Assembly (NCBI GenBank): GCA_031275145.1
Contig: JAISPE010000399.1
Location: 1-5,088, forward strand
Source: Prevotellaceae bacterium
GTDB taxonomy: Bacteria > Bacteroidota > Bacteroidia > Bacteroidales > UBA932
DNA length: 5,088 bases
Direction of reading: 5' to 3'
Under the pieces are notes generated by a model. That model was given only the letters and a program-made list of their open reading frames with translations. It was not told where the DNA came from and did not search any database. Shown here one piece after another: positions 1 to 5,088 of the stretch (its first letter is position 1; every line of letters starts with the position of its first letter). Position numbers and translations under genes: made by a program.

Positions 1-1391
1 CTTTTCATGGAGCAGCAGGCTTTGTTACAGGGTCAAAACACCTGATAGAATTGAATGACGGCACAAAAATACTTTTAGACTGTGGAATGTTCCAGGGTCA
101 TGGTAAAGAGACCGAAACGCTGAATCGCACATGGGGTTTCAATCCTGCGGAAATCACCTGCGTAATACTCTCGCATGCGCATATAGACCATTCGGGACTG
201 ATTCCGAAACTAATCAGGGACGGGTTTAAAGGCAAAATCTACGCAACTCCCGCAACGGTAGATTTGACGGAGATTCTTCTCTACAATTCGGCATATATTC
301 AGGAAGCCGATATAATCTTTCTGAATAAAAGGCGTAAAAAAGAGGGACAGCCGCCGCTTGAAGTCCTGTATACGGAGGAAGACGCAAAAAAATCGATGTC
401 CCATTTTGTACCTGTTGCCGGCTCGTATCCCTTCCCCGTACGGAACGATATTTCGCTGTCGCTCTACGAAGCCGGACACATACTCGGCAGCTCGACCGTT
501 TTCCTGAGAATAAAGGAAAACGGGAAAATCACCAGTATCGCTTTCAGCGGAGATGTTGGACGCTATGGCGATCCTATCCTGCGATCGCCGCAATCGTTCC
601 CGCAGGCGGACTATATCATCATCGAATCTACTTATGGCGACAGACTGCATCAGGAATCGGACACTTACGCCAACGAGCTCAAAAAGCATATCAGGGAAAC
701 CTGTCTGGAAAAAGGCGGAAAACTGATTATTCCCGCTTTCAGCGTAGGCCGTACACAGGAGATTCTCTATGCCCTCAACGAGCTTGAAATCAATGAGGAA
801 TTGCCTCCGATAGATTATTTTGTCGACAGTCCGCTGTCCATCGAAGCCACCGACGTTGTCAAACGTCACCCCGAATGTTTCAACAAGGCAGTCATCAGAT
901 TAATGAAAACAGACTTTGATCCGTTTGATTTCAAAGGATTACATTATGTCAAGGATGCTGCCGAATCGAAACGGCTGAACGAATACAGTAAACCCTGCGT
1001 CATTATCTCCGCATCGGGAATGGCGGAAGCAGGACGAGTCAAGCATCATATCGCCAACAGTATAAGCAAGAAACGGAATACCGTTCTACTTGTAGGTTAC
1101 TGCGAGCCGGCGTCGCTGGGAGCGCGGCTGAAAGAACGTCCCGATACGGTCAAAATTTTCGGGGAAGTATTCACTGTCCGTGCCGATATCAGGGAAATAA
1201 AGTCGATGAGCGCCCATGCCGACTATAACGATTTGTCGCAATATCTTGCCTGTCAATATTCCGACGAAGTAAAGCGCATATTTATCGTACACGGCGAGCC
1301 CGAGGTCCAGCAGGAATTTAGCCGGCGTCTCAGGCGAAAAGGGTTCAAAGATGTTGTCATACCGAACATGCACGAATCGTTTTCATTATGA
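1..1391 (+). CDS. MBL-fold / beta-CASP RNA-processing nuclease (CPSF-like), 5'-truncated by the window edge
   Basis: This is probably a zinc-dependent ribonuclease of the metallo-beta-lactamase/beta-CASP family, cytoplasmic and related to CPSF73-type and archaeal/bacterial RNA-processing nucleases. The frame is open from base 3, about 462 residues. The bases before the TTG at 51 already encode family sequence (FHGAAGFVTGSKHL), so TTG51 is not the start; the real start lies just left of the window, with perhaps only a few residues missing. Counting the codon at 3-5 as residue 1, I see the HxHxDH zinc motif (HAHIDH, 58-63), a further His in EAGHILGS (H159), the bridging Asp in FSGDVGR (D184), ESTYGD (208-213, beta-CASP motif A), FSVGRTQE and VDSPLS in the beta-CASP insert, SASGM (336-340), SAHAD (403-407) and the last HGE (430-432). 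All expected metal ligands are present, so it should be active. Its stop overlaps the start of mqnD (ATGA), which suggests translational coupling. Family assignment is very secure; the RNA substrate is unknown. Confidence 0.93.
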   Translation, partial: FHGAAGFVTGSKHLIELNDGTKILLDCGMFQGHGKETETLNRTWGFNPAEITCVILSHAHIDHSGLIPKLIRDGFKGKIYATPATVDLTEILLYNSAYIQEADIIFLNKRRKKEGQPPLEVLYTEEDAKKSMSHFVPVAGSYPFPVRNDISLSLYEAGHILGSSTVFLRIKENGKITSIAFSGDVGRYGDPILRSPQSFPQADYIIIESTYGDRLHQESDTYANELKKHIRETCLEKGGKLIIPAFSVGRTQEILYALNELEINEELPPIDYFVDSPLSIEATDVVKRHPECFNKAVIRLMKTDFDPFDFKGLHYVKDAAESKRLNEYSKPCVIISASGMAEAGRVKHHIANSISKKRNTVLLVGYCEPASLGARLKERPDTVKIFGEVFTVRADIREIKSMSAHADYNDLSQYLACQYSDEVKRIFIVHGEPEVQQEFSRRLRRKGFKDVVIPNMHESFSL

Positions 1392-2215
1392 GACTGACTC
1401 TTGGATTTTCTTCGTGTCCGAACGATACTTTTATATTTGATGCCTTAGTCAATAACAAAATCAGGCACGGTTTTTCGTTCGATGTTACGATTGCCGACGT
1501 CGAAGAACTGAATCATCTGGCTTTGGAGGGGAAATTAGATATTACGAAAATGAGTTATCATGCTTATGCCTGTGCCGCATCGAAATACCTTGTATGCAAA
1601 TCGGGAAGCGCTCTGGGAAGGGGTAACGGTCCTCTTTTTGTAAGCAGGATGAAAATATATCCCGACGAGGTCCCGTATCTCAAAATTGCAATACCCGGAA
1701 AATACACTACAGCGGCGTTTTTGCTCAAATATGCTTTCCCGACAGTCAAAGAGCCTGAAGTCTACCTGTTTTCCGACATCGAAGAGGCTGTGATGAGCAA
1801 CGAAACGGATGCAGGCGTGCTTATTCACGAAGGACGGTTTACATATCAGGATAAGGGACTCAGGCTGATAAAAGATCTGGGCGAACACTGGGAGTTTGTA
1901 ACAAAACAGCCTGTCCCTCTGGGCTGCATCGCCATGAACAGAAACTTGCCCGCAAATGTCCTCCGAACATTTTCCGAAGCATTGAAAGACAGTATATCAT
2001 TTGCAAATGCAAACCCCTCTTCATCTCACAGTTTCGTCAAACAGCATGCACAGGAACAGGATGAGGAAATAACAGGCAAACATATTGAACTGTTTGTAAA
2101 TGATTATACTTTGGCCTTAGGCGAAGAAGGACGGAATGCTGTGGATTTTTTCCTGAACGAGACAAAACGGCTGAACATCGTCGAAGCTCTTCCGGAACAG
2201 TATTTTCTGATTTAA
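1388..2215 (+). CDS. mqnD: 1,4-dihydroxy-6-naphthoate synthase (futalosine menaquinone pathway)
   Basis: MqnD converts cyclic de-hypoxanthine futalosine to 1,4-dihydroxy-6-naphthoate in the futalosine route to menaquinone. It is a cytoplasmic enzyme with a periplasmic-binding-protein-like two-lobed fold. The 275-residue length is normal for the family. Visible family signatures are SSCPNDTF near the N-terminus (8-15), ITKMSYHAY (52-60), the glycine-rich GRGNGPLFVS (77-86), PGKYTTA (103-109), GVLIHEGRF (143-151) and PVPLGCIA (175-182). The His in LIHEGRF (H147) matches the proposed catalytic base of characterised MqnD proteins. The ATG at 1388 is chosen because the protein then starts MRLTLGFSSCPNDTF, as family members do. 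It overlaps the upstream nuclease by 4 bp, so it is probably read from the same mRNA by re-initiation. No other mqn genes lie in the window. The related MqnA (chorismate dehydratase) shares the fold, but the SSCPNDTF and LIHEGRF motifs favour MqnD. Confidence 0.92.
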   Translation: MRLTLGFSSCPNDTFIFDALVNNKIRHGFSFDVTIADVEELNHLALEGKLDITKMSYHAYACAASKYLVCKSGSALGRGNGPLFVSRMKIYPDEVPYLKIAIPGKYTTAAFLLKYAFPTVKEPEVYLFSDIEEAVMSNETDAGVLIHEGRFTYQDKGLRLIKDLGEHWEFVTKQPVPLGCIAMNRNLPANVLRTFSEALKDSISFANANPSSSHSFVKQHAQEQDEEITGKHIELFVNDYTLALGEEGRNAVDFFLNETKRLNIVEALPEQYFLI

Positions 2216-2242
2216 AATTGATAGATATAAAATTTCATATAC

Positions 2243-3085
2243 ATGAAAACAACAATTGAAGAAAGATGGGGAACACACCCCGACGATGTTAAACATTATG
2301 ATACACAGAAACTGCGGAAAGAATTTCTGGTCGAAAAACTGTTTGCCCGCGACGAAGTACTGATGGTCTATACTCACAACGACAGGTTGATAATCGGCGG
2401 CGCTTTGCCGGTATCGGAAGCGTTGATACTTGAGCCGGTGAGTCTGATTCGTTCGGACTTTTTCTGCGAAAGAAGAGAGCTCGGAATTGTCTGCATCGAA
2501 AATGAAGGTATTGTATCCGTTGACGGCAGGGAGTTTTGTCTTGGCTATAAGGATGCGCTTTATGTTGGACGCGGGTCCCGGGAAGTTATTTTCAAAAGCA
2601 AAGATTCGTCGAATCCCGCAAAGTTCTATTTTGCTTCCGCTCCGGCACATAAGGAATATCCGACAGCGCAAATCACTTCCGTAATGCGAAGAACACGCGA
2701 TCTGGGCGCAAGGGAAACGTCCAACGAACGTCTGCTGAATCAGATAATACTCAGCGAAATCGTTCCCTGTTGCCAGCTCCAGATGGGACTGACGGAACTG
2801 AAAGTCGGAAGCGTATGGAATACAATGCCTCCGCATACACATTCGCGCAGAATGGAAGCCTATTTTTATTTTAAGATTCCCGAAAAACAGGCAGTATGTC
2901 ATTTCATGGGCGAGCCTCACGAAACCCGCCACATTTTTCTGGGTAATGAACAGGCAGTGATTTCTCCCTCATGGTCGATACATTCGGCCGCAGGCACAGG
3001 CAATTACACTTTCATCTGGGCTATGTGCGGCGAAAATCTCGATTACGACGATATGGATACTTTTACCGCCGATAAACTGAGGTGA
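2243..3085 (+). CDS. kduI: 5-dehydro-4-deoxy-D-glucuronate isomerase (KduI)
   Basis: KduI (EC 5.3.1.17) isomerises 5-keto-4-deoxyuronate to 2,5-diketo-3-deoxygluconate. The substrate is the spontaneous product of unsaturated uronates released by polysaccharide lyases and unsaturated glucuronyl or galacturonyl hydrolases acting on pectin or glycosaminoglycans. The enzyme is cytoplasmic and has a bicupin fold. The 280-residue length is normal. The zinc site is intact in PPHTHSRRMEAY and WSIHSAAG: H198, H200, E205 and H247, which line up with the known KduI ligands. C-terminal GENLDYDDMD is also typical. The ATG at 2243 gives the usual N-terminus (residues that read to a conserved THPDDVKHYDT at 11-21). 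No Shine-Dalgarno is seen; the region is A/T-rich, as is usual in Bacteroidota. It starts 27 bp after mqnD on the same strand, so it may be cotranscribed, or it may have its own promoter inside mqnD. The usual partner kduD (reductase) is not in the window. Confidence 0.95.
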   Translation: MKTTIEERWGTHPDDVKHYDTQKLRKEFLVEKLFARDEVLMVYTHNDRLIIGGALPVSEALILEPVSLIRSDFFCERRELGIVCIENEGIVSVDGREFCLGYKDALYVGRGSREVIFKSKDSSNPAKFYFASAPAHKEYPTAQITSVMRRTRDLGARETSNERLLNQIILSEIVPCCQLQMGLTELKVGSVWNTMPPHTHSRRMEAYFYFKIPEKQAVCHFMGEPHETRHIFLGNEQAVISPSWSIHSAAGTGNYTFIWAMCGENLDYDDMDTFTADKLR

Positions 3086-3164
3086 ACTATTTCGGATTGT
3101 GCAGTTGAAAATTATACAGGAAGTGTTACGAAATAAGTTGACCATATTCAGATTGTCTCAAAGT

Positions 3165-3188
3165 CCCGCAGCCCGAAGGCCCTGCGGG
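3165..3188 (+). other. GC-rich hairpin at left end of the element
   Basis: Perfect 7-bp stem CCCGCAG (3165-3171) with CTGCGGG (3182-3188) and a 10-nt loop. It lies 79 bp after the kduI stop. It could help end kduI transcription, but no T-tract follows directly, so it is not a standard intrinsic terminator. Confidence 0.5.
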
Positions 3189-3203
3189 CGGGGTGTCAAA
3201 AAT
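3183..3203 (+). repeat. Left terminal inverted repeat of intergenic element
   Basis: Reverse complement of 3540-3560 at 20 of 21 positions. It contains GCGGG followed by GGGGTGTCAAAAAT. Confidence 0.75.
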
Positions 3204-3252
3204 TTGAGGCAGTTAAAAATATTTTTTCGGTCAAATTCCGCAATCAAAAATT

Positions 3253-3270
3253 CCGTAGGGACCGTAGGGA
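3253..3270 (+). repeat. Tandem 9-bp repeat
   Basis: CCGTAGGGA occurs twice head to tail (3253-3261 and 3262-3270), inside the intergenic element. Confidence 0.6.
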
Positions 3271-3277
3271 TGAAATC

Positions 3278-3388
3278 AATGTCGTCAATTTAAGAAATGT
3301 CGTCAATTTAAACCACAGAAGACTGTAACAAAAAGCATTCCGTTAGGAATGCAATGAACTGCAACCTTTTTCTTAAATTGATGACATT
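3278..3388. repeat. 16-bp motif: two direct copies and one inverted copy
   Basis: AATGTCGTCAATTTAA is present exactly at 3278-3293 and 3296-3311 (18-bp period). An inverted version with one change, CTTAAATTGATGACATT, is at 3372-3388 and pairs with 3278-3294. The outer pair could close a long stem that encloses the hairpin at 3335-3352. Confidence 0.65.
3335..3352 (+). other. Perfect hairpin, 7-bp stem and GTTA loop
   Basis: GCATTCC (3335-3341) pairs with GGAATGC (3346-3352) around GTTA. It sits between the copies of the 16-bp motif. No T-tract follows, so it is not called a terminator. Confidence 0.6.
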
Positions 3389-3389
3389 G

Positions 3390-3474
3390 GGGATGACATG
3401 TCGGTCCAATCCCGCTTTTTGTTCAAACTGTTGAAAATCTCCCGATACCGACATGTCATCCCTATCGGGATTGG
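3390..3474. repeat. Crossed inverted repeats (16 bp and 9 bp) with a competing hairpin
   Basis: GGGATGACATGTCGGT (3390-3405) is the exact reverse complement of 3447-3462. CCAATCCCG (3406-3414) is the exact reverse complement of 3466-3474. The order is A-B-A'-B', so the two pairings cross rather than nest. A third pairing, TCCCGATA (3440-3447) with TATCGGGA (3463-3470), encloses most of A'. Both A arms hold the 8-bp palindrome GACATGTC (3395-3402, 3450-3457). Confidence 0.65.
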
Positions 3475-3539
3475 CTACGCCGAACTGAAGTTTCCACCCC
3501 GTTCGAAAACAGAACGATGTTTTTTTCATAATATTCGAT

Positions 3540-3560
3540 ATTTTTGACACCCCACCCGCA
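3540..3560 (-). repeat. Right terminal inverted repeat of intergenic element
   Basis: Mate of 3183-3203, with one mismatch in 21. It reads ATTTTTGACACCCC on the + strand, followed by ACCCGCA, which also forms the left arm of the hairpin at 3555-3570. Confidence 0.75.
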
Positions 3561-3570
3561 GGCAAGCGGG
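3555..3570 (-). other. GC-rich hairpin at right end of the element, next to the GH99-like stop codon
   Basis: 5-bp stem CCCGC (3555-3559) with GCGGG (3566-3570) and a 6-nt loop. It sits 7 bp past the stop codon of the leftward gene and could act at its mRNA 3' end. No T-run follows on the minus strand, so a terminator role is only possible. Confidence 0.45.
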
Positions 3571-3577
3571 AGAGGTT

Positions 3578-4798
3578 TTATTTTTTCATGTATCTGTCAT
3601 ATTTTCCGTCTACAATCACGTCTTTCACTGCTTCCAGATAACCGAATCCGTTTAGCATGTCGGGTAACAGATAGCCGCCTTCCACCCATTCGTTCCATGC
3701 ATTGACAACAATCAGTTTTGGCTGTTCGGGGTGATTATTAACATATTCCTTTGCTTTCAGGAGTAACATGGCAAAGCTTGCGGGCGTATTGTTATAATGT
3801 ACAATACTGCGGCTGCCTTTATTCGGAAAACGCGGCGTATCGTCCCAGCCGATGGAAACACAGGGGAAAACCGGAACATTTAAGGTCGAGTCCATGCGTT
3901 CGAGTATACGGAGGGCATTAGCGCCGTAAACCAGATAATCCTCGTTAAATCCGCCCATATTATACACGGTAAAGCTGTTAAATCCCATTGTATCCAGCTT
4001 TTTGGAAAATTTTCCGGCATGTTCTTTCGACATCATTGATCCCCACGCCTGATCCCACTGAATATGCAAACCGGGAAATCCCGCTTTTTTCACTTCTTCT
4101 CTGAAATAGTCAAGCGCTTTGCATGTTTCTTCAATGCTTCCGTTGAAACTTTCAATCAGCTTGTTCACGTCGAATATTGCAAACACCGGTTTACCCTCAA
4201 TCTTGAAATAGTTGGGCTGTTTGAAATACTGATTGATAACCCTGTCAACAAGGATTCTGTAACTTTTCCAGTCCACGCGGGCATTCCACAGCATCTCCTT
4301 TTCATCCTGATAAAGATTGACATTAAAAAATCCCCGATAGACGTCATGATTTGCCCACATGATATAAAAATGCATTTTGTCGCTGTTTTTAGCTTTCAGG
4401 AAGCCGTTGTTGAGGGCGTTTTCCAGAAACGGCTGTTCATTATACCAGTACCAGTCGTAGATAAAGACATTGACGCCATGTCCTGCGGCGGCATCGATCC
4501 ACCGTTCGACAACCTGCGGATCGTCGTCCATTTCGTAACCCCATAATGGCCGTCGCGGCTGGTAATGACCGTCGAACCGTTTGTTTCCCTTTCGGATAAC
4601 CTCCCATTCGCCTGTTCCTTCCGGCCATAACAGATTGCGGCTCAATTCCTCATCATGACATGAGGGCCAGACGTACGCCGCTACATAATACTCCTCTTTT
4701 GTTGCCGTTGCCGTTTGATTTTGCTGCGCCGGCTGTTGTCCGTAAACAGACAGTGATAACAGTGTACAGACACTTAGCGTAATAATATTATTTTTCAT
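3578..4798 (-). CDS. Secreted GH99-like / WbsX-domain protein, putative glycoside hydrolase
   Basis: The family (WbsX, or glycoside hydrolase family 99-like) has a TIM-barrel fold. Older annotation calls members glycosyltransferases, but an exported copy is more likely to cleave glycan; substrate unknown. The 406-residue product begins with a basic N-terminus, a hydrophobic stretch (about 5-18) and SVYG before QQPAQQ, a typical signal peptide with cleavage near residue 20. C11 lies inside the hydrophobic part without a lipobox, so it is not an obvious lipoprotein. Family motifs in order: YYVAAYVWPSCHDE (37-50), GTGEWEVIRK (61-70), RFDGHYQPRRPLWGY (74-88), FIYDWYWYNEQPFLE (112-126), MWANHD (147-152), VSIGWDDTPRF (314-324) and NAWNEWVEGGYLLPD (366-380). 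Acidic candidates for catalysis include D115, E121, D319, E370 and E373; I cannot tell which are catalytic. The ATG at 4798 is the only start giving the signal peptide. No Shine-Dalgarno is seen. It converges on kduI. Confidence 0.88.
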   Translation of the reverse strand: MKNNIITLSVCTLLSLSVYGQQPAQQNQTATATKEEYYVAAYVWPSCHDEELSRNLLWPEGTGEWEVIRKGNKRFDGHYQPRRPLWGYEMDDDPQVVERWIDAAAGHGVNVFIYDWYWYNEQPFLENALNNGFLKAKNSDKMHFYIMWANHDVYRGFFNVNLYQDEKEMLWNARVDWKSYRILVDRVINQYFKQPNYFKIEGKPVFAIFDVNKLIESFNGSIEETCKALDYFREEVKKAGFPGLHIQWDQAWGSMMSKEHAGKFSKKLDTMGFNSFTVYNMGGFNEDYLVYGANALRILERMDSTLNVPVFPCVSIGWDDTPRFPNKGSRSIVHYNNTPASFAMLLLKAKEYVNNHPEQPKLIVVNAWNEWVEGGYLLPDMLNGFGYLEAVKDVIVDGKYDRYMKK

Positions 4799-4873
4799 TT
4801 ACGTATGTATAAAAATTCGGCGCGAAGATAGGCATTTTATCCGGTTGCCGGCTTACAAATCTGCATACTGTTA

Positions 4874-4889
4874 GGATATACGGATATAC
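4874..4889. repeat. Tandem 8-bp repeat just downstream of the -7 box
   Basis: GGATATAC occurs twice in direct succession (4874-4881, 4882-4889), spanning the predicted start of transcription of the GH99-like gene. It may be an operator-like site or chance in an A/T-rich leader. Confidence 0.35.
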
Positions 4890-4890
4890 G

Positions 4891-4898
4891 CAAAGATA
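4891..4898 (-). promoter_or_regulatory. Candidate Bacteroidota -7 promoter box for the GH99-like gene
   Basis: On the minus strand this reads TATCTTTG, a full match to the Bacteroidota consensus TAnnTTTG. Transcription would start near 4884, leaving a leader of about 85 nt before the ATG at 4798. No good -33 TTG lies at the usual spacing; the region there is the T-run of the upstream terminator. A weaker variant, TATCTTCG, is at 4823-4830. Confidence 0.4.
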
Positions 4899-4911
4899 AA
4901 ACACGTTCCCG

Positions 4912-4945
4912 AAAAAAAACCTCTGCAAATTTTCGTCTGCAGAGG
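4912..4945 (-). terminator. Rho-independent terminator after tRNA-Asn
   Basis: On the minus strand CCTCTGCA (from 4945 down to 4938) pairs perfectly with TGCAGAGG (4927-4920) around a 10-nt loop and is followed by eight T (4919-4912). It lies about 50 nt past the tRNA 3' end and would stop the tRNA transcript before the GH99-like gene. Confidence 0.85.
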
Positions 4946-4995
4946 AGTGATAATTAAATCTAATTACTAACCATTAAAAATTTCGTCAACTTTTG

Positions 4996-5069
4996 CTCCC
5001 CAGCTAGGACTTGAACCTAGGACCCCATGATTAACAGTCATGTGCTCTAACCAACTGAGCTACTGAGGA
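4996..5069 (-). tRNA. tRNA-Asn (anticodon GUU)
   Basis: This is a complete 74-nt cloverleaf on the minus strand. The acceptor stem TCCTCAG/CTGGGGA pairs over 7 bp with one T-G wobble. The D arm is GCTC-AGTTGGTTA-GAGC, the anticodon arm is CATGA-CTGTTAA-TCATG with anticodon GTT at 5035-5033, the variable loop has 5 nt, and the T arm is CTAGG-TTCAAGT-CCTAG. The discriminator base is G at 4996. The next bases read CA, so CCA is not encoded and must be added after transcription. The terminator at 4912-4945 ends the transcript. The 5' flank runs off the window, so I cannot tell whether other tRNAs precede it. Confidence 0.97.
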
Positions 5070-5088
5070 GTTTTTATAAACTGTCACC

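Larger units (their letters stand above)
3165..3570. repeat. Structured intergenic repeat, MITE-like, with terminal inverted repeats and end hairpins
   Basis: The 492-bp gap 3086-3577 between convergent genes holds no convincing protein but much symmetry. The core is bounded by 3183-3203 and 3540-3560, which are reverse complements at 20 of 21 positions (shared GGGGTGTCAAAAAT plus a GCGGG block; the mismatch pairs 3189 with 3554). Each end carries a GC-rich hairpin just outside or overlapping: CCCGCAG/CTGCGGG at 3165-3188 and CCCGC/GCGGG at 3555-3570. Internal repeats are listed separately. Two small frames (3099-3293 on +, 3308-3565 on -) cross the element but resemble no family I know and span the repeats, so I read them as chance. 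No transposase is present, so any mobility would depend on an enzyme elsewhere. I see no clear target-site duplication. It could instead be a mosaic of dispersed intergenic repeats. Bases 3086-3164 before it show nothing I can name. Confidence 0.6.

Noticed and set aside
51..53. TTG at 51 as the start of the nuclease gene
   Set aside because: Codons upstream in the same frame, from base 3, encode the conserved N-terminal strand and loop (GAAG..TGS) of the family, so the gene starts before the window.
2117..2932. Long minus-strand open frame over mqnD and kduI
   Set aside because: It is antisense to two clearly recognised genes with intact motifs, and its product matches no family I know.
3099..3293. 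64-codon open frame on the plus strand after kduI
   Set aside because: It runs through the left hairpin, the terminal repeat and the tandem CCGTAGGGA, with a basic, low-content product and no recognisable start signal or family.
3278..3388. CRISPR-like array
   Set aside because: There are only two direct copies, with 2-bp spacing between them, no unique spacers of regular length, and no cas genes.
3308..3565. 85-codon open frame on the minus strand in the intergenic gap
   Set aside because: It spans the inverted repeats and hairpins, shows no known domain, and its bases are explained by the repeat structure. A repeat-derived chance frame is more likely than a gene.
4064..4546. 160-codon plus-strand open frame inside the GH99-like gene
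   Set aside because: It is antisense to a well-supported gene and has no domain or start context of its own.

Overview
The window looks like chromosomal DNA from a Bacteroidota bacterium, most likely order Bacteroidales. Three things suggest this. The genes lack Shine-Dalgarno sequences and have A/T-rich start regions. A TAnnTTTG-type -7 promoter box lies upstream of the leftward gene. The gene content (menaquinone by the futalosine route, a 4-deoxy-uronate isomerase and a secreted GH99-like/WbsX protein) fits a polysaccharide-degrading anaerobe. The assignment to order is an inference.

Left part (1-3085, + strand): three consecutive rightward genes. The first is the 3' part of a metallo-beta-lactamase/beta-CASP RNase-type gene whose start lies outside the window. 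It overlaps by 4 bp (ATGA) with mqnD (1,4-dihydroxy-6-naphthoate synthase). After 27 bp comes kduI (5-dehydro-4-deoxy-D-glucuronate isomerase). The spacing suggests a single transcript, although the three functions (RNA processing, quinone synthesis, uronate catabolism) are not obviously related.

Middle (3086-3577): a 492-bp stretch between convergent genes with no convincing protein. It is full of structure. A 21-bp inverted repeat (20/21 identical) bounds about 378 bp, and a GC-rich hairpin sits at each end. Inside are a perfect 7-bp-stem hairpin, a duplicated 16-bp motif with a third inverted copy, a tandem 9-bp repeat, and a 16-bp inverted repeat crossed with a 9-bp one. It looks like a small non-autonomous repeat or MITE-like element, or a mosaic of dispersed intergenic repeats. 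It ends only 7 bp from the stop codon of the leftward gene.

Right part (3578-5088, - strand): a secreted GH99-like/WbsX-domain protein with a signal peptide, transcribed leftward, probably from a promoter near 4891-4898. Upstream of it, on the same strand, are a rho-independent terminator (4912-4945) and a complete tRNA-Asn(GUU) gene (4996-5069). The terminator separates the tRNA transcript from the glycan gene.

How the parts may work together: KduI acts on the unsaturated-uronate product of polysaccharide lyases in the cytoplasm, and the GH99-like protein probably acts on glycan outside the cytoplasm. Both fit carbohydrate use, but they are convergent and separated by the repeat element, so they are not one operon. 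I did not find a clearly novel multi-gene system. The least explained part is the structured intergenic element.
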